From Mesoaciditogaceae bacterium (GTDB taxonomy: Bacteria; Thermotogota; Thermotogae; Mesoaciditogales; Mesoaciditogaceae), in assembly GCA_015486145.1 (NCBI GenBank), contig WFSH01000099.1, forward strand, positions 1 to 13,989: DNA of 13,989 nucleotides, in the 5' to 3' direction. The notes below the pieces were generated by a model, which searched no databases, was not told where the DNA came from, and saw only the letters and a list, made by a program, of their open reading frames with translations. The position numbers and the translations under genes were made by a program. Positions 7,508-13,982 of the stretch are shown in pieces; the first letter of the stretch is position 1, and each line of letters begins with the position of its first letter.

Positions 7508-7911
7508 TTTCCTTCCATATCTATCTCAAGACTTCCTATGAACAACGCGAGTGTTGGTATGTCTCCCAATCCAATTTCTGAAATATAAGCTTTTTCGTTC
7601 TCTTTGTTTTCATGAAAAATGTGTAGTATTTCGAGGCGTGCAAGCTCCATATCGGAAGTCAACACCACTCCAACTTCTCGAACGATTTTTATTCTATCAA
7701 ATTCATATTCGTCCTGCACCATGATATCTCTGTAAACAGAAACGCTTCTAACAGTTCCGGTAGCCTTTTCAACGACTTTCATCTTCGTCATTTTGGGAAA
7801 GACGATTTTTTCAAACGTGGCTCTTTTCGATTGAAAAAGATGTGATGCTTTTTCCAGAGTATCGTTTAAGACGTCTTCAAGTGCTGAAAAAGCCGTTTCC
7901 TTTACGCTCAA
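7504..7911 (-). CDS. Hypothetical protein, 135 aa, coupled to manA and priA
   Basis: I do not recognise this family. The protein is soluble, without signal peptide, membrane segment or cysteine. An N-terminal helix-prone stretch (about 4-25, SALEDVLNDTLEKASHLF) is followed by mostly strand-prone sequence (about 30-95, for example KMKVVEKATGTVRSVSVYRDIMV and FDRIKIVREVGVVLT). The tail reads ISEIGLGDIPTLALFIGSLEI. The start is TTG at 7911, supported by GGAGGT six bases upstream and by the 4-base TTGA overlap with the manA stop. Its own stop overlaps the priA start as ATGA. Such coupling on both sides, plus the good ribosome site, makes it a real gene. A link to PriA is suggested by position only; no function is proposed. 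Confidence 0.8.
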   Translation of the reverse strand: MSVKETAFSALEDVLNDTLEKASHLFQSKRATFEKIVFPKMTKMKVVEKATGTVRSVSVYRDIMVQDEYEFDRIKIVREVGVVLTSDMELARLEILHIFHENKENEKAYISEIGLGDIPTLALFIGSLEIDMEGK

Positions 7912-8720
7912 CGTGGTACCTCCATTTCGAATACTCTTCCCTTGACGTGCAACTTTTCACCGTAATCCATAGCCACAAATGCCGTAGGTACGTGGAATTC
8001 TTCGTTGGCAAATTCGCCCGTCTCTACGAGATAAACCGTGTTCTTTTTCACACTGAGAGTACCGTAATTTTCCAGCATTCGAACCGTGAAGTACGGCGTC
8101 GAGAAATCTTTAAGAATAAAAGGTTTGGCGATCACTTCACGTGCAGCTTCCAATGCCTCTTTGAAATGTGTTTTTCTCTTTCTTCCCCAATCGTAGAATC
8201 TATAAGTCATGTCAGACGTCAATTGAAATTCGTAAACTTCTATACCTGGGCCCATGGCATGCACAGTTCCGGGAGATATGTACATGGCTTCGCCGGCTTT
8301 AACAGTGGTAAAGTGCAAAAGAGATTCCCAGCTTCTGGAGCCACTTTTCAGCTTTTCAAGCGCTCCGGGGTTGAGGCCATTTATGATCTTTCCGCCTTTG
8401 AGAAAATACCACATCTCTGGTTTTCCCCACGGTTCGCCAACTCTTTTGGCCATCTCATCATTGGGATGTACCTGCACCGAAAGCCAGTTGGCGGAATAAA
8501 TGTGTTTAACGAGAAAGGGAAATCGATCGAACCCCCATTTTTTATTCACGTATGACCAATCTGTTACTTCACTTTTTTCGTTTACAAGGCTTGTTTCATG
8601 TCCGGGATAGTTGGAACACAGCCAAACCTCACCTATTTTACCACTTCTGCCATAAATTTGAGCTAAAGATTCATCACCCCATATTTCTTCTACAAATTCA
8701 GGTAAACATCTCAGAATCAC
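7908..8720 (-). CDS. manA: Mannose-6-phosphate isomerase, type I (ManA-like), 270 aa
   Basis: This zinc enzyme interconverts mannose 6-phosphate and fructose 6-phosphate, feeding mannose into glycolysis or supplying mannose units for glycans. The metal-site residues of the cupin fold are visible: Q83 and H85 in SVQVHPND, E102 in GKPEMWYFL and H154 in GTVHAMGPG. The family block EFQLTSDMTYRFYDWGR lies at 164-180, and the N-terminal EEIWG...GEVW (11-33) is typical. At 270 residues it is shorter than the roughly 315-residue Bacillus form, mainly through a compact C-terminus. The start is GTG at 8720, with AAGGTGG eight bases upstream inside the permease end; only three bases separate it from the permease stop. 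Its place in one operon with an amylase suggests sugar metabolism. Cupin phosphomannose isomerases can have broader sugar specificity, which sequence alone cannot settle. Confidence 0.9.
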   Translation of the reverse strand: MILRCLPEFVEEIWGDESLAQIYGRSGKIGEVWLCSNYPGHETSLVNEKSEVTDWSYVNKKWGFDRFPFLVKHIYSANWLSVQVHPNDEMAKRVGEPWGKPEMWYFLKGGKIINGLNPGALEKLKSGSRSWESLLHFTTVKAGEAMYISPGTVHAMGPGIEVYEFQLTSDMTYRFYDWGRKRKTHFKEALEAAREVIAKPFILKDFSTPYFTVRMLENYGTLSVKKNTVYLVETGEFANEEFHVPTAFVAMDYGEKLHVKGRVFEMEVPR

Positions 8721-8723
8721 CTT

Positions 8724-9881
8724 TTAACCCACCTTCTGAATTCTTTCAATGTTAAAAAAGAGAACGATTGCAAGTGTTACAAAGATTGCCGAATACAGTA
8801 TCAATGGGAAAATGTCTCCCCAAAAGACATCCGGTATCGAGTAGTTGAGTATGTTCATTCTTTGTATGGCATCCGCCATAAAGGTTATTGGAAATGCCTT
8901 CGAGATAAGTTGTGCGATCTTTGGCATCTGGTGGATGGGTAAAAACAACCCACTCACGAAAACGGAGGGCAATACATAACCGAGACTCAATATGTTTGAA
9001 AGTCGCTGACTCGGAGAAATTGTGGATATGACCATTCCAATTCCCGCAAATGCGAATGCCCCTATCAGCAATACGAAAATGGATCTGAAAGGCGTTCCCA
9101 AACCGCTAGAGAAGAAAAGTTGAGCACCGATGAGTGCCAACAATCCCTTAAACGTTCCATCTATTGTGTGTGCCGCGATCTTTCCAAGCACATGCAATGG
9201 TCTGTTCACACTGCTTATCAGGATTCCTTTGAGTACGCCATGCTCTTTTTCGTATGAAACTGAAGTTGAGAGCGTGATGGAGACACTTGCCATTGCGATC
9301 AACACGGCAAAACCAGGTATCATGAAATTCACGTAGTTCATTTTTTTGTCGGAAGAACCCAAAATGGTGAGTTTGGGTATGGCAATCGGAACTCTGTTTT
9401 TGGGATTTTTATACAATTCCAGCACATTACGCACCACAACAGCATTTCCAATTTCGGACAAGAGGGTTTTGAAAGTGTTGTATATTATCACGGAAGTTTG
9501 AATGTTGATCGTGGAAGGAATAAATACGAGATCGAATCTTTTCCCATCTTCCACGGCTTTTGAGAATCCTTTTGGGACGAGTATGGCACCGTCGTAAGAA
9601 CCATTGTTTAAGAGTTTATCCATCTCTTTCTTGCTTCCGACTCGAACAAGCGTTCGTCCCCTGATCATCGCGTACACTAAAGACATTGCTAGGTTGGAAT
9701 AGACGCCTTTGTCGGCGTTGTAAACCGCTATCTTGTAATTTTTCATGTTTGACACGTTCGGAAAAATCAAACCCATGACAACCATGGTGACCACAGGTAT
9801 GACCACCGTCATGACAATCATCATCTTTGATCTGTAAACGATTTTCAGTTCGTTGAAAAAAGCGTGAATGAAATCAAACAT
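8724..9881 (-). CDS. ABC-2 type transporter permease, 385 aa
   Basis: This is an integral membrane permease of the ABC-2 (drug, lipid or polysaccharide exporter) superfamily. One N-terminal transmembrane helix (about 21-40) is followed by a large extracytoplasmic domain (about 45-180) and five C-terminal helices (about 184-206, 234-256, 265-287, 296-314, 356-377). Typical signs are the SYEKEHGVLKGILISSVNRPL coupling region (209-229) and SGLFLPIHQMP (310-320). I place the start at ATG 9881, giving MFDFIHAFF and an 8-base overlap with the upstream stop. An in-frame ATG at 9977 would add 32 residues with no family counterpart, all overlapping the previous gene. The ATP-binding partner is absent from the window, so the substrate is unknown and the ATPase must be encoded elsewhere or shared. 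Confidence 0.88.
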   Translation of the reverse strand: MFDFIHAFFNELKIVYRSKMMIVMTVVIPVVTMVVMGLIFPNVSNMKNYKIAVYNADKGVYSNLAMSLVYAMIRGRTLVRVGSKKEMDKLLNNGSYDGAILVPKGFSKAVEDGKRFDLVFIPSTINIQTSVIIYNTFKTLLSEIGNAVVVRNVLELYKNPKNRVPIAIPKLTILGSSDKKMNYVNFMIPGFAVLIAMASVSITLSTSVSYEKEHGVLKGILISSVNRPLHVLGKIAAHTIDGTFKGLLALIGAQLFFSSGLGTPFRSIFVLLIGAFAFAGIGMVISTISPSQRLSNILSLGYVLPSVFVSGLFLPIHQMPKIAQLISKAFPITFMADAIQRMNILNYSIPDVFWGDIFPLILYSAIFVTLAIVLFFNIERIQKVG

Positions 9882-10746
9882 CAATTGACACCATCCTGCC
9901 GATTTTACCATCGTTGTCCACGAAAAAAATTCCATTTTCATCTTTGCACAGACGAGGTAAAAGATTTCCAACCGCATTTTTTCTGTATGTTAAAGTTTGA
10001 CCGTCATCGTAAATTATGTTCAGACTTTCATCCCACAGTTTCTTGGTTTTGATGCTTTTTCCAAACGCATCGTAAACGGCCATCTCTATTAATCCCTTTA
10101 CAATCTGTCTTCTTGCCCAAGCGTAGTTTGCGACACATGCCAGGGCACTGTAACTCGCTCTACCTTCATCGGAGGAGTATTTCGATTTTTTCAACTCAGT
10201 GACAACGGTATCTGAAAATCCTCCAGGTCCTCCCAAAACCGTGATGTACATACTGCCTTCTTTTAATGACTTATGATCTTCAACAGATTCCATTCTCCAA
10301 AATTTTATCTCAAAATCCGAAAAATCGGTCAAAAATTCTTTAGCCACTTCAAAAGCTTCGTGACTTATAACGGTTGGATCTGAAAATGAGAAAACCCCAG
10401 AAAATTCCGTATATTTCATATCCTCTTCCTCACCAAATGCCGTGTCAACAGCCCACCGTGTTCCTTTTGTGAAAAGAGATTTGATCCCTCTGTTTCCAAT
10501 CTCCTTCATTCTTCTGACGATCTTGTCCGTTCGAGAACGAAAGGCTTCCTTCACTTTGATGGCAAACAATTTTTCTCCCTTTAGATTCACGCTTAAAAGA
10601 GATATTCCCAGGTTAATAGGAGAAACCATGGAAGGATACATGAAGGCCGTGTGCCTATCAAAATCAACTTGGAAACCACCCCAGCAACTGTCTTTTTGAT
10701 ATTTCCGAAATCCAATTTCTTTTTCGAATAATCTCACATCATCCAT
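9874..10746 (-). CDS. Degenerate RtcB-like protein (putative pseudoenzyme), 290 aa
   Basis: Several stretches match, in order, what I know of RtcB 3'-phosphate RNA ligases. GGFQVDF...MVSPINLGISLL (23-51) stands where RtcB has GFPIGG...VSPGGVGYDINCGVRLL. KGTRWAVDTAFGEEEDM (94-110) and FSDPTVISHEA (121-131) match its GAxWAVxxGFGxxxDL...DPxxVSxxA region. ASYSALACVANYAWARRQI (197-215) matches its AMxAAANYAWANRQ block. SLNI (241-244) and YRKNAVGN (254-261) replace HNI and HRKGATRA. All recognisable catalytic positions are changed: the DINCG Cys, the GNHF His, the HSGSRG His (here VLGGPGGFSD, 170-179) and the HN His. The C-terminal part with GSMGTxSY and the guanylylated HGAGR histidine is missing (RtcB is usually about 380-480 aa). 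RNA ligase activity is therefore not expected. ATG 10746 overlaps the amylase stop by 8 bases, and the stop overlaps the permease start by 8 bases. The homology is from memory of motifs. Confidence 0.65.
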   Translation of the reverse strand: MDDVRLFEKEIGFRKYQKDSCWGGFQVDFDRHTAFMYPSMVSPINLGISLLSVNLKGEKLFAIKVKEAFRSRTDKIVRRMKEIGNRGIKSLFTKGTRWAVDTAFGEEEDMKYTEFSGVFSFSDPTVISHEAFEVAKEFLTDFSDFEIKFWRMESVEDHKSLKEGSMYITVLGGPGGFSDTVVTELKKSKYSSDEGRASYSALACVANYAWARRQIVKGLIEMAVYDAFGKSIKTKKLWDESLNIIYDDGQTLTYRKNAVGNLLPRLCKDENGIFFVDNDGKIGRMVSIDV

Positions 10747-12010
10747 TTTTTATCACACTCGAGAGCAAAAGATAATCGTCGACTTCGAAAGTGCTTTTTC
10801 CATTTTTGTCGATGTAAAACGTGTGGGGTTCACGCTTGACATGATCGAAAGCGTGGATGTAGACATCTGAGAAATCTTGACCAAACTCTAAGGTGATCTT
10901 TTGGGGCTTCCCCTCCAAATTGCCGATGTAAAGTAACACGGCATTGTCATTTTTTCTTAGGACTGAAATGACCTCATTTGGTGCGTTATTCCTTATCATG
11001 TGCATCTGTCCGTATCTTATCACTTCGGTTTGTTTTCTTAAATTCAACAACTCTTTCAAGAAACTCTCAAAATTCAGATCTCCCTTTGAAAAGTCAAATC
11101 GATATTCGTTAAAGATATCTGGCTTTTCGTCTAAAGCAAATTCTTGGCCGTTGTAAAACAACAACGCGCCTTTCTGAACCAAAAGAAGGTTTGTCCAAGC
11201 TCGCAATTTGTCTTTTGGAACGTAATGGGCAATTCGTTCTTGATCGTGATTTTCAAGAAATCGTAGTTTCACATTTCCATCAAAAATTTGTTTTTGGTAT
11301 TCAAAGTGTCTTGCGTACTCATTCAAAGAAGCCTTACCACAGAAGTGAGATTTCAGTATGTCGTATCCATCGTAATCGTACGTGAGATCAAACGCTTGGT
11401 ACAAATACGGTTCTCTTGATTCTGATAACCAAATGATTCTTTTTAGCTCAGAGACTTCCGCACGAGCTCTGTGCCAAAAAGTTATGGGAACGAGGCCGGC
11501 GACATCACATCTGAAACCATCTATGTCAAAAGTCTTAACCCAAAATTTTAACGTATCGACGAGATACTCCATGAGTTCGAAATTTGAAAAATCAAAATCC
11601 ACAATATCTGTCCAGTCCTTAACTTTGCGAGTTGGACCATTTTGGTCATGCAAAAACCAATCTGGGTGCTTCTCTATTAGGACAGAATCGGCAGCCATGT
11701 GATTGAAAACCACATCCATCATAACATTTAAACCCATGGAGTGTGCGCTTGAGACTAAATGTTTGAAAGCATCGTTGGTTCCAAGTTGAGGATCTATCGT
11801 GCGATAATCCCGGATGGCGTATGGGGAACCTAAAGTACCCTTTCTGTTGACTTTTCCGGTTGGGTGTATAGGCATAAACCATATGGTATTCACACCGAGA
11901 TTTTTAATTCTTTCGAGGTCTCTTTCTACAGCTTCAAAACCGCCATAGGCTCTTGCAAAGATCTCATATATCACCATATCTTCCAAATTCTTAGGAGTGT
12001 TTAAAGCCAA
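10739..12010 (-). CDS. Alpha-amylase family glycoside hydrolase (GH13), cytoplasmic, 423 aa
   Basis: This is a GH13 (beta/alpha)8-barrel enzyme that hydrolyses or transfers alpha-glucosidic bonds. All four conserved regions are present: DVVFNH (99-104), GFRCDVAGL (165-173) with nucleophile D169, IWLSES (193-198) with acid/base E197, and FLENHDQER (251-259) with transition-state stabiliser D256. A small C-terminal beta domain (about 340-423) ends the protein. There is no signal peptide, so it acts inside the cell, probably on imported maltodextrins or storage glucan; exact specificity cannot be read. The start is TTG at 12010, supported by GGAGGA at 12018-12023 seven bases upstream. It is the first gene of the minus-strand run, divergent from queA. 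C168 next to the nucleophile is simply noted. Confidence 0.93.
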   Translation of the reverse strand: MALNTPKNLEDMVIYEIFARAYGGFEAVERDLERIKNLGVNTIWFMPIHPTGKVNRKGTLGSPYAIRDYRTIDPQLGTNDAFKHLVSSAHSMGLNVMMDVVFNHMAADSVLIEKHPDWFLHDQNGPTRKVKDWTDIVDFDFSNFELMEYLVDTLKFWVKTFDIDGFRCDVAGLVPITFWHRARAEVSELKRIIWLSESREPYLYQAFDLTYDYDGYDILKSHFCGKASLNEYARHFEYQKQIFDGNVKLRFLENHDQERIAHYVPKDKLRAWTNLLLVQKGALLFYNGQEFALDEKPDIFNEYRFDFSKGDLNFESFLKELLNLRKQTEVIRYGQMHMIRNNAPNEVISVLRKNDNAVLLYIGNLEGKPQKITLEFGQDFSDVYIHAFDHVKREPHTFYIDKNGKSTFEVDDYLLLSSVIKNG

Positions 12011-12032
12011 AATGCTATCCTCCGATCGAAGA

Positions 12033-12041
12033 TGCTATAAT
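12033..12041 (+). promoter_or_regulatory. Extended -10 promoter for queA-radC
   Basis: TGC TATAAT is a perfect -10 hexamer with an extended TGn motif. It would start transcription near 12048, giving queA a leader of about 58 bases. No good -35 box is seen 17 bases upstream. The leader shows no riboswitch-like fold that I can recognise. Confidence 0.55.
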
Positions 12042-12043
12042 CT

Positions 12044-12064
12044 CTGTGGTATATTTTAACACAG
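12044..12064. promoter_or_regulatory. CTGTG-N11-CACAG palindrome in the divergent promoter region (possible operator)
   Basis: The 5-bp arms CTGTG (12044-12048) and CACAG (12060-12064) are perfectly inverted, with an AT-rich centre TATATTTTA. The site overlaps the expected queA start point and covers the candidate -10 of the amylase promoter, a good place for a repressor of either or both units. A palindrome with 5-bp arms can occur by chance, so this is suggestive only. Confidence 0.25.
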
Positions 12065-12079
12065 TTGGTGGTTGATCAA
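12051..12079 (-). promoter_or_regulatory. Candidate promoter for the amylase operon
   Basis: On the minus strand TTGATC (12074-12079) could serve as the -35. The AT-rich TTAAAATAT stretch offers two -10 choices: AAATAT (12051-12056) after a 17-base spacer, or TAAAAT (12053-12058) after 15. The start point would lie about 30 bases upstream of the TTG codon. Neither hexamer is ideal, but this 95-base gap is the only intergenic space from which the six-gene run could be transcribed. Confidence 0.35.
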
Positions 12080-12105
12080 GTTTAAAGAAAGTAAAAGGTG
12101 AGACT

Positions 12106-13092
12106 TTGAGACTTGAAGATTTCGATTATGAGTTACCAAAGGAAGCAATAGCCCAAGCCCCTGTTCATCCGAGGGATCGTGCCAAACTTATGGTAATTCA
12201 CAGAGACACAAAAGAGATAGAAGATAAGATTTTCTATGAGATAGTGGATTATTTAAACGCTGGCGATCTTTTGGTCGTGAACGAAACAAAAGTTATTCGT
12301 GCAAGATTGATGGGTAAGAAGCCAACGGGGGCTCGTGTTGAAATTTTTCTTCTGAAAAAGGTGGCTCCTCATGTGTGGCATACGCTTGTGCGCCCGGGTT
12401 CTAAAGTGAAAGAGGGAACGAAGGTAATACTCAACGGAGCGACAGGTGAATGTGTGCGCCATTTGGAAGATGGGACTCGATATTTTGAATTTGACGTGGA
12501 TGATGAAAAACTTGAAAAAATCGGTGAGGTTCCACTTCCACCTTATATACACAAACCAGTTGAAGATCCAAATGAATATCAAACCGTGTATGCGAATGTT
12601 CCCGGTTCAGTTGCGGCTCCAACCGCAGGGCTTCATTTTACGTTAGAACTTCTCGAAAAAATAAAGAAGATGGGGGTAAAGGTTTTGAAAGTTTCTTTAG
12701 ATGTTGGCCTTGACACGTTTAAACCCATAGAAACGGAAGATGTGGAAGATCACAAGATGCACACGGAATTTTACAGAATAAGTGGTGATGTGGTAAAAGA
12801 AATTGAAAACAGAAAGGGAAAGATCTTTGCCGTTGGTACGACTGTTGTTAGGACTCTTGAGTCGTGGGCAAAGACCGGAAGACTTTCCGGGTACACTGAT
12901 CTTTACATCTATCCACCTTACAAGTTTCAAATTGTGGATGCGTTGATAACGAATTTTCACATTCCAAAATCTTCTCTCATCGTTCTTGTCTCGGCATTTG
13001 CTGGGAGAGAACTCGTCATGCAGGCGTACAAAAGGGCTTTGAAATCTGGATACAGGTTTTTTTCGTTTGGCGACGCTTGCCTTTTTTTGTGA
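12106..13092 (+). CDS. queA: S-adenosylmethionine:tRNA ribosyltransferase-isomerase, 328 aa
   Basis: QueA transfers the ribosyl part of SAM to preQ1 at tRNA position 34 and isomerises it to epoxyqueuosine, the penultimate queuosine step. The N-terminus MRLEDFDYELPKEAIAQ is diagnostic. It is followed by NETKVIRARLMGKKPTGARVEIFLLKK (58-84), PPYIHKP (145-151) and VAAPTAGLHFT (169-179). C-terminal blocks are ITNFHIPKSSLIVLVSAFAG and YRFFSFGDACLFL. Length is close to the usual 340. The start is TTG at 12106, with AAAGGTGA five to seven bases upstream; no ATG alternative preserves the N-terminal motif. radC follows after seven bases, so the two are co-transcribed. No other queuosine gene is in view. 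Confidence 0.96.
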   Translation: MRLEDFDYELPKEAIAQAPVHPRDRAKLMVIHRDTKEIEDKIFYEIVDYLNAGDLLVVNETKVIRARLMGKKPTGARVEIFLLKKVAPHVWHTLVRPGSKVKEGTKVILNGATGECVRHLEDGTRYFEFDVDDEKLEKIGEVPLPPYIHKPVEDPNEYQTVYANVPGSVAAPTAGLHFTLELLEKIKKMGVKVLKVSLDVGLDTFKPIETEDVEDHKMHTEFYRISGDVVKEIENRKGKIFAVGTTVVRTLESWAKTGRLSGYTDLYIYPPYKFQIVDALITNFHIPKSSLIVLVSAFAGRELVMQAYKRALKSGYRFFSFGDACLFL

Positions 13093-13099
13093 GGTAGGT

Positions 13100-13750
13100 A
13101 TGGAAAAGCCAAGGGAACGTGCGATAAATCATGGAATTAAGTCGCTGAGCAACGCGGAACTTATTTCAATACTCTTAAGAACTGGTAAAAAGGGTAAGAA
13201 TGTTGTGGAGGTTTCGGAGGCGATGTTGAAAAAATTTGGGGATTCGCTGTTGGAAATGCAACGTGCGCGTGTTGAAGAACTTTCTGAGATCAAAGGTGTT
13301 GGAATTGCAAAAGCGCTCACAATACAAGCGGCGTTGGAAATCGGCTACAGAATGTGGAATGAATCCATGAGGGAGAAAAAAATCGTCAAATCCGCAGAAG
13401 ATGTTTACAATCTTTGTGAGGACATGACGTTGCTCGGGGTTGAAACTGTGAGGGTAATAGTGTTGGATTCCCAACTTGGAATGATAACGACACGAGATAT
13501 CACAGTCGGAACGGCCACGGCCTCGTTGGTTCACCCGCGTGAAATATTCAACGTGGCGGTGAAGTACCCAGCGTCTGGAATTATACTTGTTCATAACCAC
13601 CCCTCCGGAAGTCCCAAACCCAGTGAGGAGGATTTGAAAGTAACTGAACGGGTGAAAAAAGCTGGAAGCATCATGGGAATAAAGTTGTTGGATCACGTTA
13701 TAGTGGCTTCTGGCGGTTATTACAGCTTTGCACAAGAAAAAAATATGTGA
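13100..13750 (+). CDS. radC: RadC-family JAB/MPN domain protein, 216 aa
   Basis: RadC proteins combine an N-terminal helix-hairpin-helix region with a JAB1/MPN-like metal site. Despite the name, a DNA-repair role is not established. Here the HhH-like segment is LSEIKGVGIAKALTIQAALE (61-80). The metal site shows E148 in HPREIF, H165 and H167 in HNHPSG, S169 and D178 (PSEED), the complete JAMM pattern, followed by LLDHVIVASGGYYSF. I choose ATG 13100, with GAGGT upstream and seven bases after the queA stop. An earlier in-frame ATG at 13067 lies within queA and would add 11 unrelated residues; MEKPRERAINHG is the normal N-terminus. A terminator starts directly after the stop codon. Confidence 0.94.
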   Translation: MEKPRERAINHGIKSLSNAELISILLRTGKKGKNVVEVSEAMLKKFGDSLLEMQRARVEELSEIKGVGIAKALTIQAALEIGYRMWNESMREKKIVKSAEDVYNLCEDMTLLGVETVRVIVLDSQLGMITTRDITVGTATASLVHPREIFNVAVKYPASGIILVHNHPSGSPKPSEEDLKVTERVKKAGSIMGIKLLDHVIVASGGYYSFAQEKNM

Positions 13751-13788
13751 AAAAATGTTTCTCACACGAGGATGTGGGTAACGTTTTT
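13751..13788 (+). terminator. Intrinsic terminator of queA-radC
   Basis: AAAAATGTT (13751-13759) pairs with AACGTTTTT (13780-13788), and CTCACA (13761-13766) pairs with TGTGGG (13773-13778) around the 6-base loop CGAGGA. This gives about 15 bp with one T-T mismatch and two G-U pairs, ending in a run of five T. It begins directly after the radC stop. The A-rich left arm makes it usable in the opposite direction as well. Confidence 0.8.
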
Positions 13789-13950
13789 CGAATAAGACAT
13801 GCTTTGACATTTTAGTACCGCTTTACAAGCAGTTCGATTTTTTGAAGCCTTGTCAAAACTGATTCGCTCTTTTATTGAAATCTTTGACCATAGCGTCATC
13901 CTGAAAGTTCCGAAGGAACTATTCAGGATCTCCAAGCAACTAACAAGGTG
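13789..13950 (-). repeat. Dispersed repeat, right copy (inverted relative to 1-153)
   Basis: This is the reverse complement of the left-end element: 13840-13950 matches bases 1-111 with four substitutions, and 13801-13828 matches 126-153 except at the outermost edge. The hairpin at 13899-13928 corresponds to 23-52. The stem at 13817-13833 corresponds to 122-138, and the outer pair 13802-13809 with 13851-13858 corresponds to 93-100 with 146-153. It directly follows the queA-radC terminator and contains no gene. Unlike the left copy, its outer flank is visible and continues into a second palindrome. Confidence 0.85.
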
Positions 13951-13953
13951 GAT

Positions 13954-13982
13954 CGAGATTCTGAATCAAGTTCAGAATGACA
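13954..13982. repeat. Second palindromic repeat unit at the right edge
   Basis: ATTCTGAA (13958-13965) pairs perfectly with TTCAGAAT (13971-13978) around TCAAG. With its flanks it reads, on the minus strand, GTCATTCTGAA...TTCAGAATCTC. The hairpin in the repeat on its left reads, on the plus strand, GTCATCCTGAA...TTCAGGATCTC, so the two are related units in head-to-head orientation. This resembles short dispersed palindromes of the GTCAT...ATCTC type that I recall from many bacterial genomes. It is non-coding. Confidence 0.7.

Noticed and set aside
7842..8555. 237-codon open frame on the plus strand
   Set aside because: It lies opposite manA and the 135-aa gene, has no family motif, and the minus-strand genes have catalytic motifs and ribosome sites.
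9882..9977. Longer start for the ABC-2 permease at 9977
   Set aside because: The extra 32 residues are wholly inside the RtcB-like gene and include none of the usual permease N-terminus, which begins at MFDFIHAFF.
12048..12105. Possible preQ1 riboswitch in the queA leader
   Set aside because: The roughly 58-base leader lacks a recognisable hairpin plus A-rich tail arrangement; only a short weak palindrome is present.
13067..13099. Longer start for radC at 13067
   Set aside because: It adds 11 residues overlapping the queA end; the downstream ATG has a Shine-Dalgarno and the typical N-terminus.
13175..13810. 211-codon open frame on the minus strand
   Set aside because: It is antisense to radC and runs through the terminator; no recognisable motif and no ribosome site support it.
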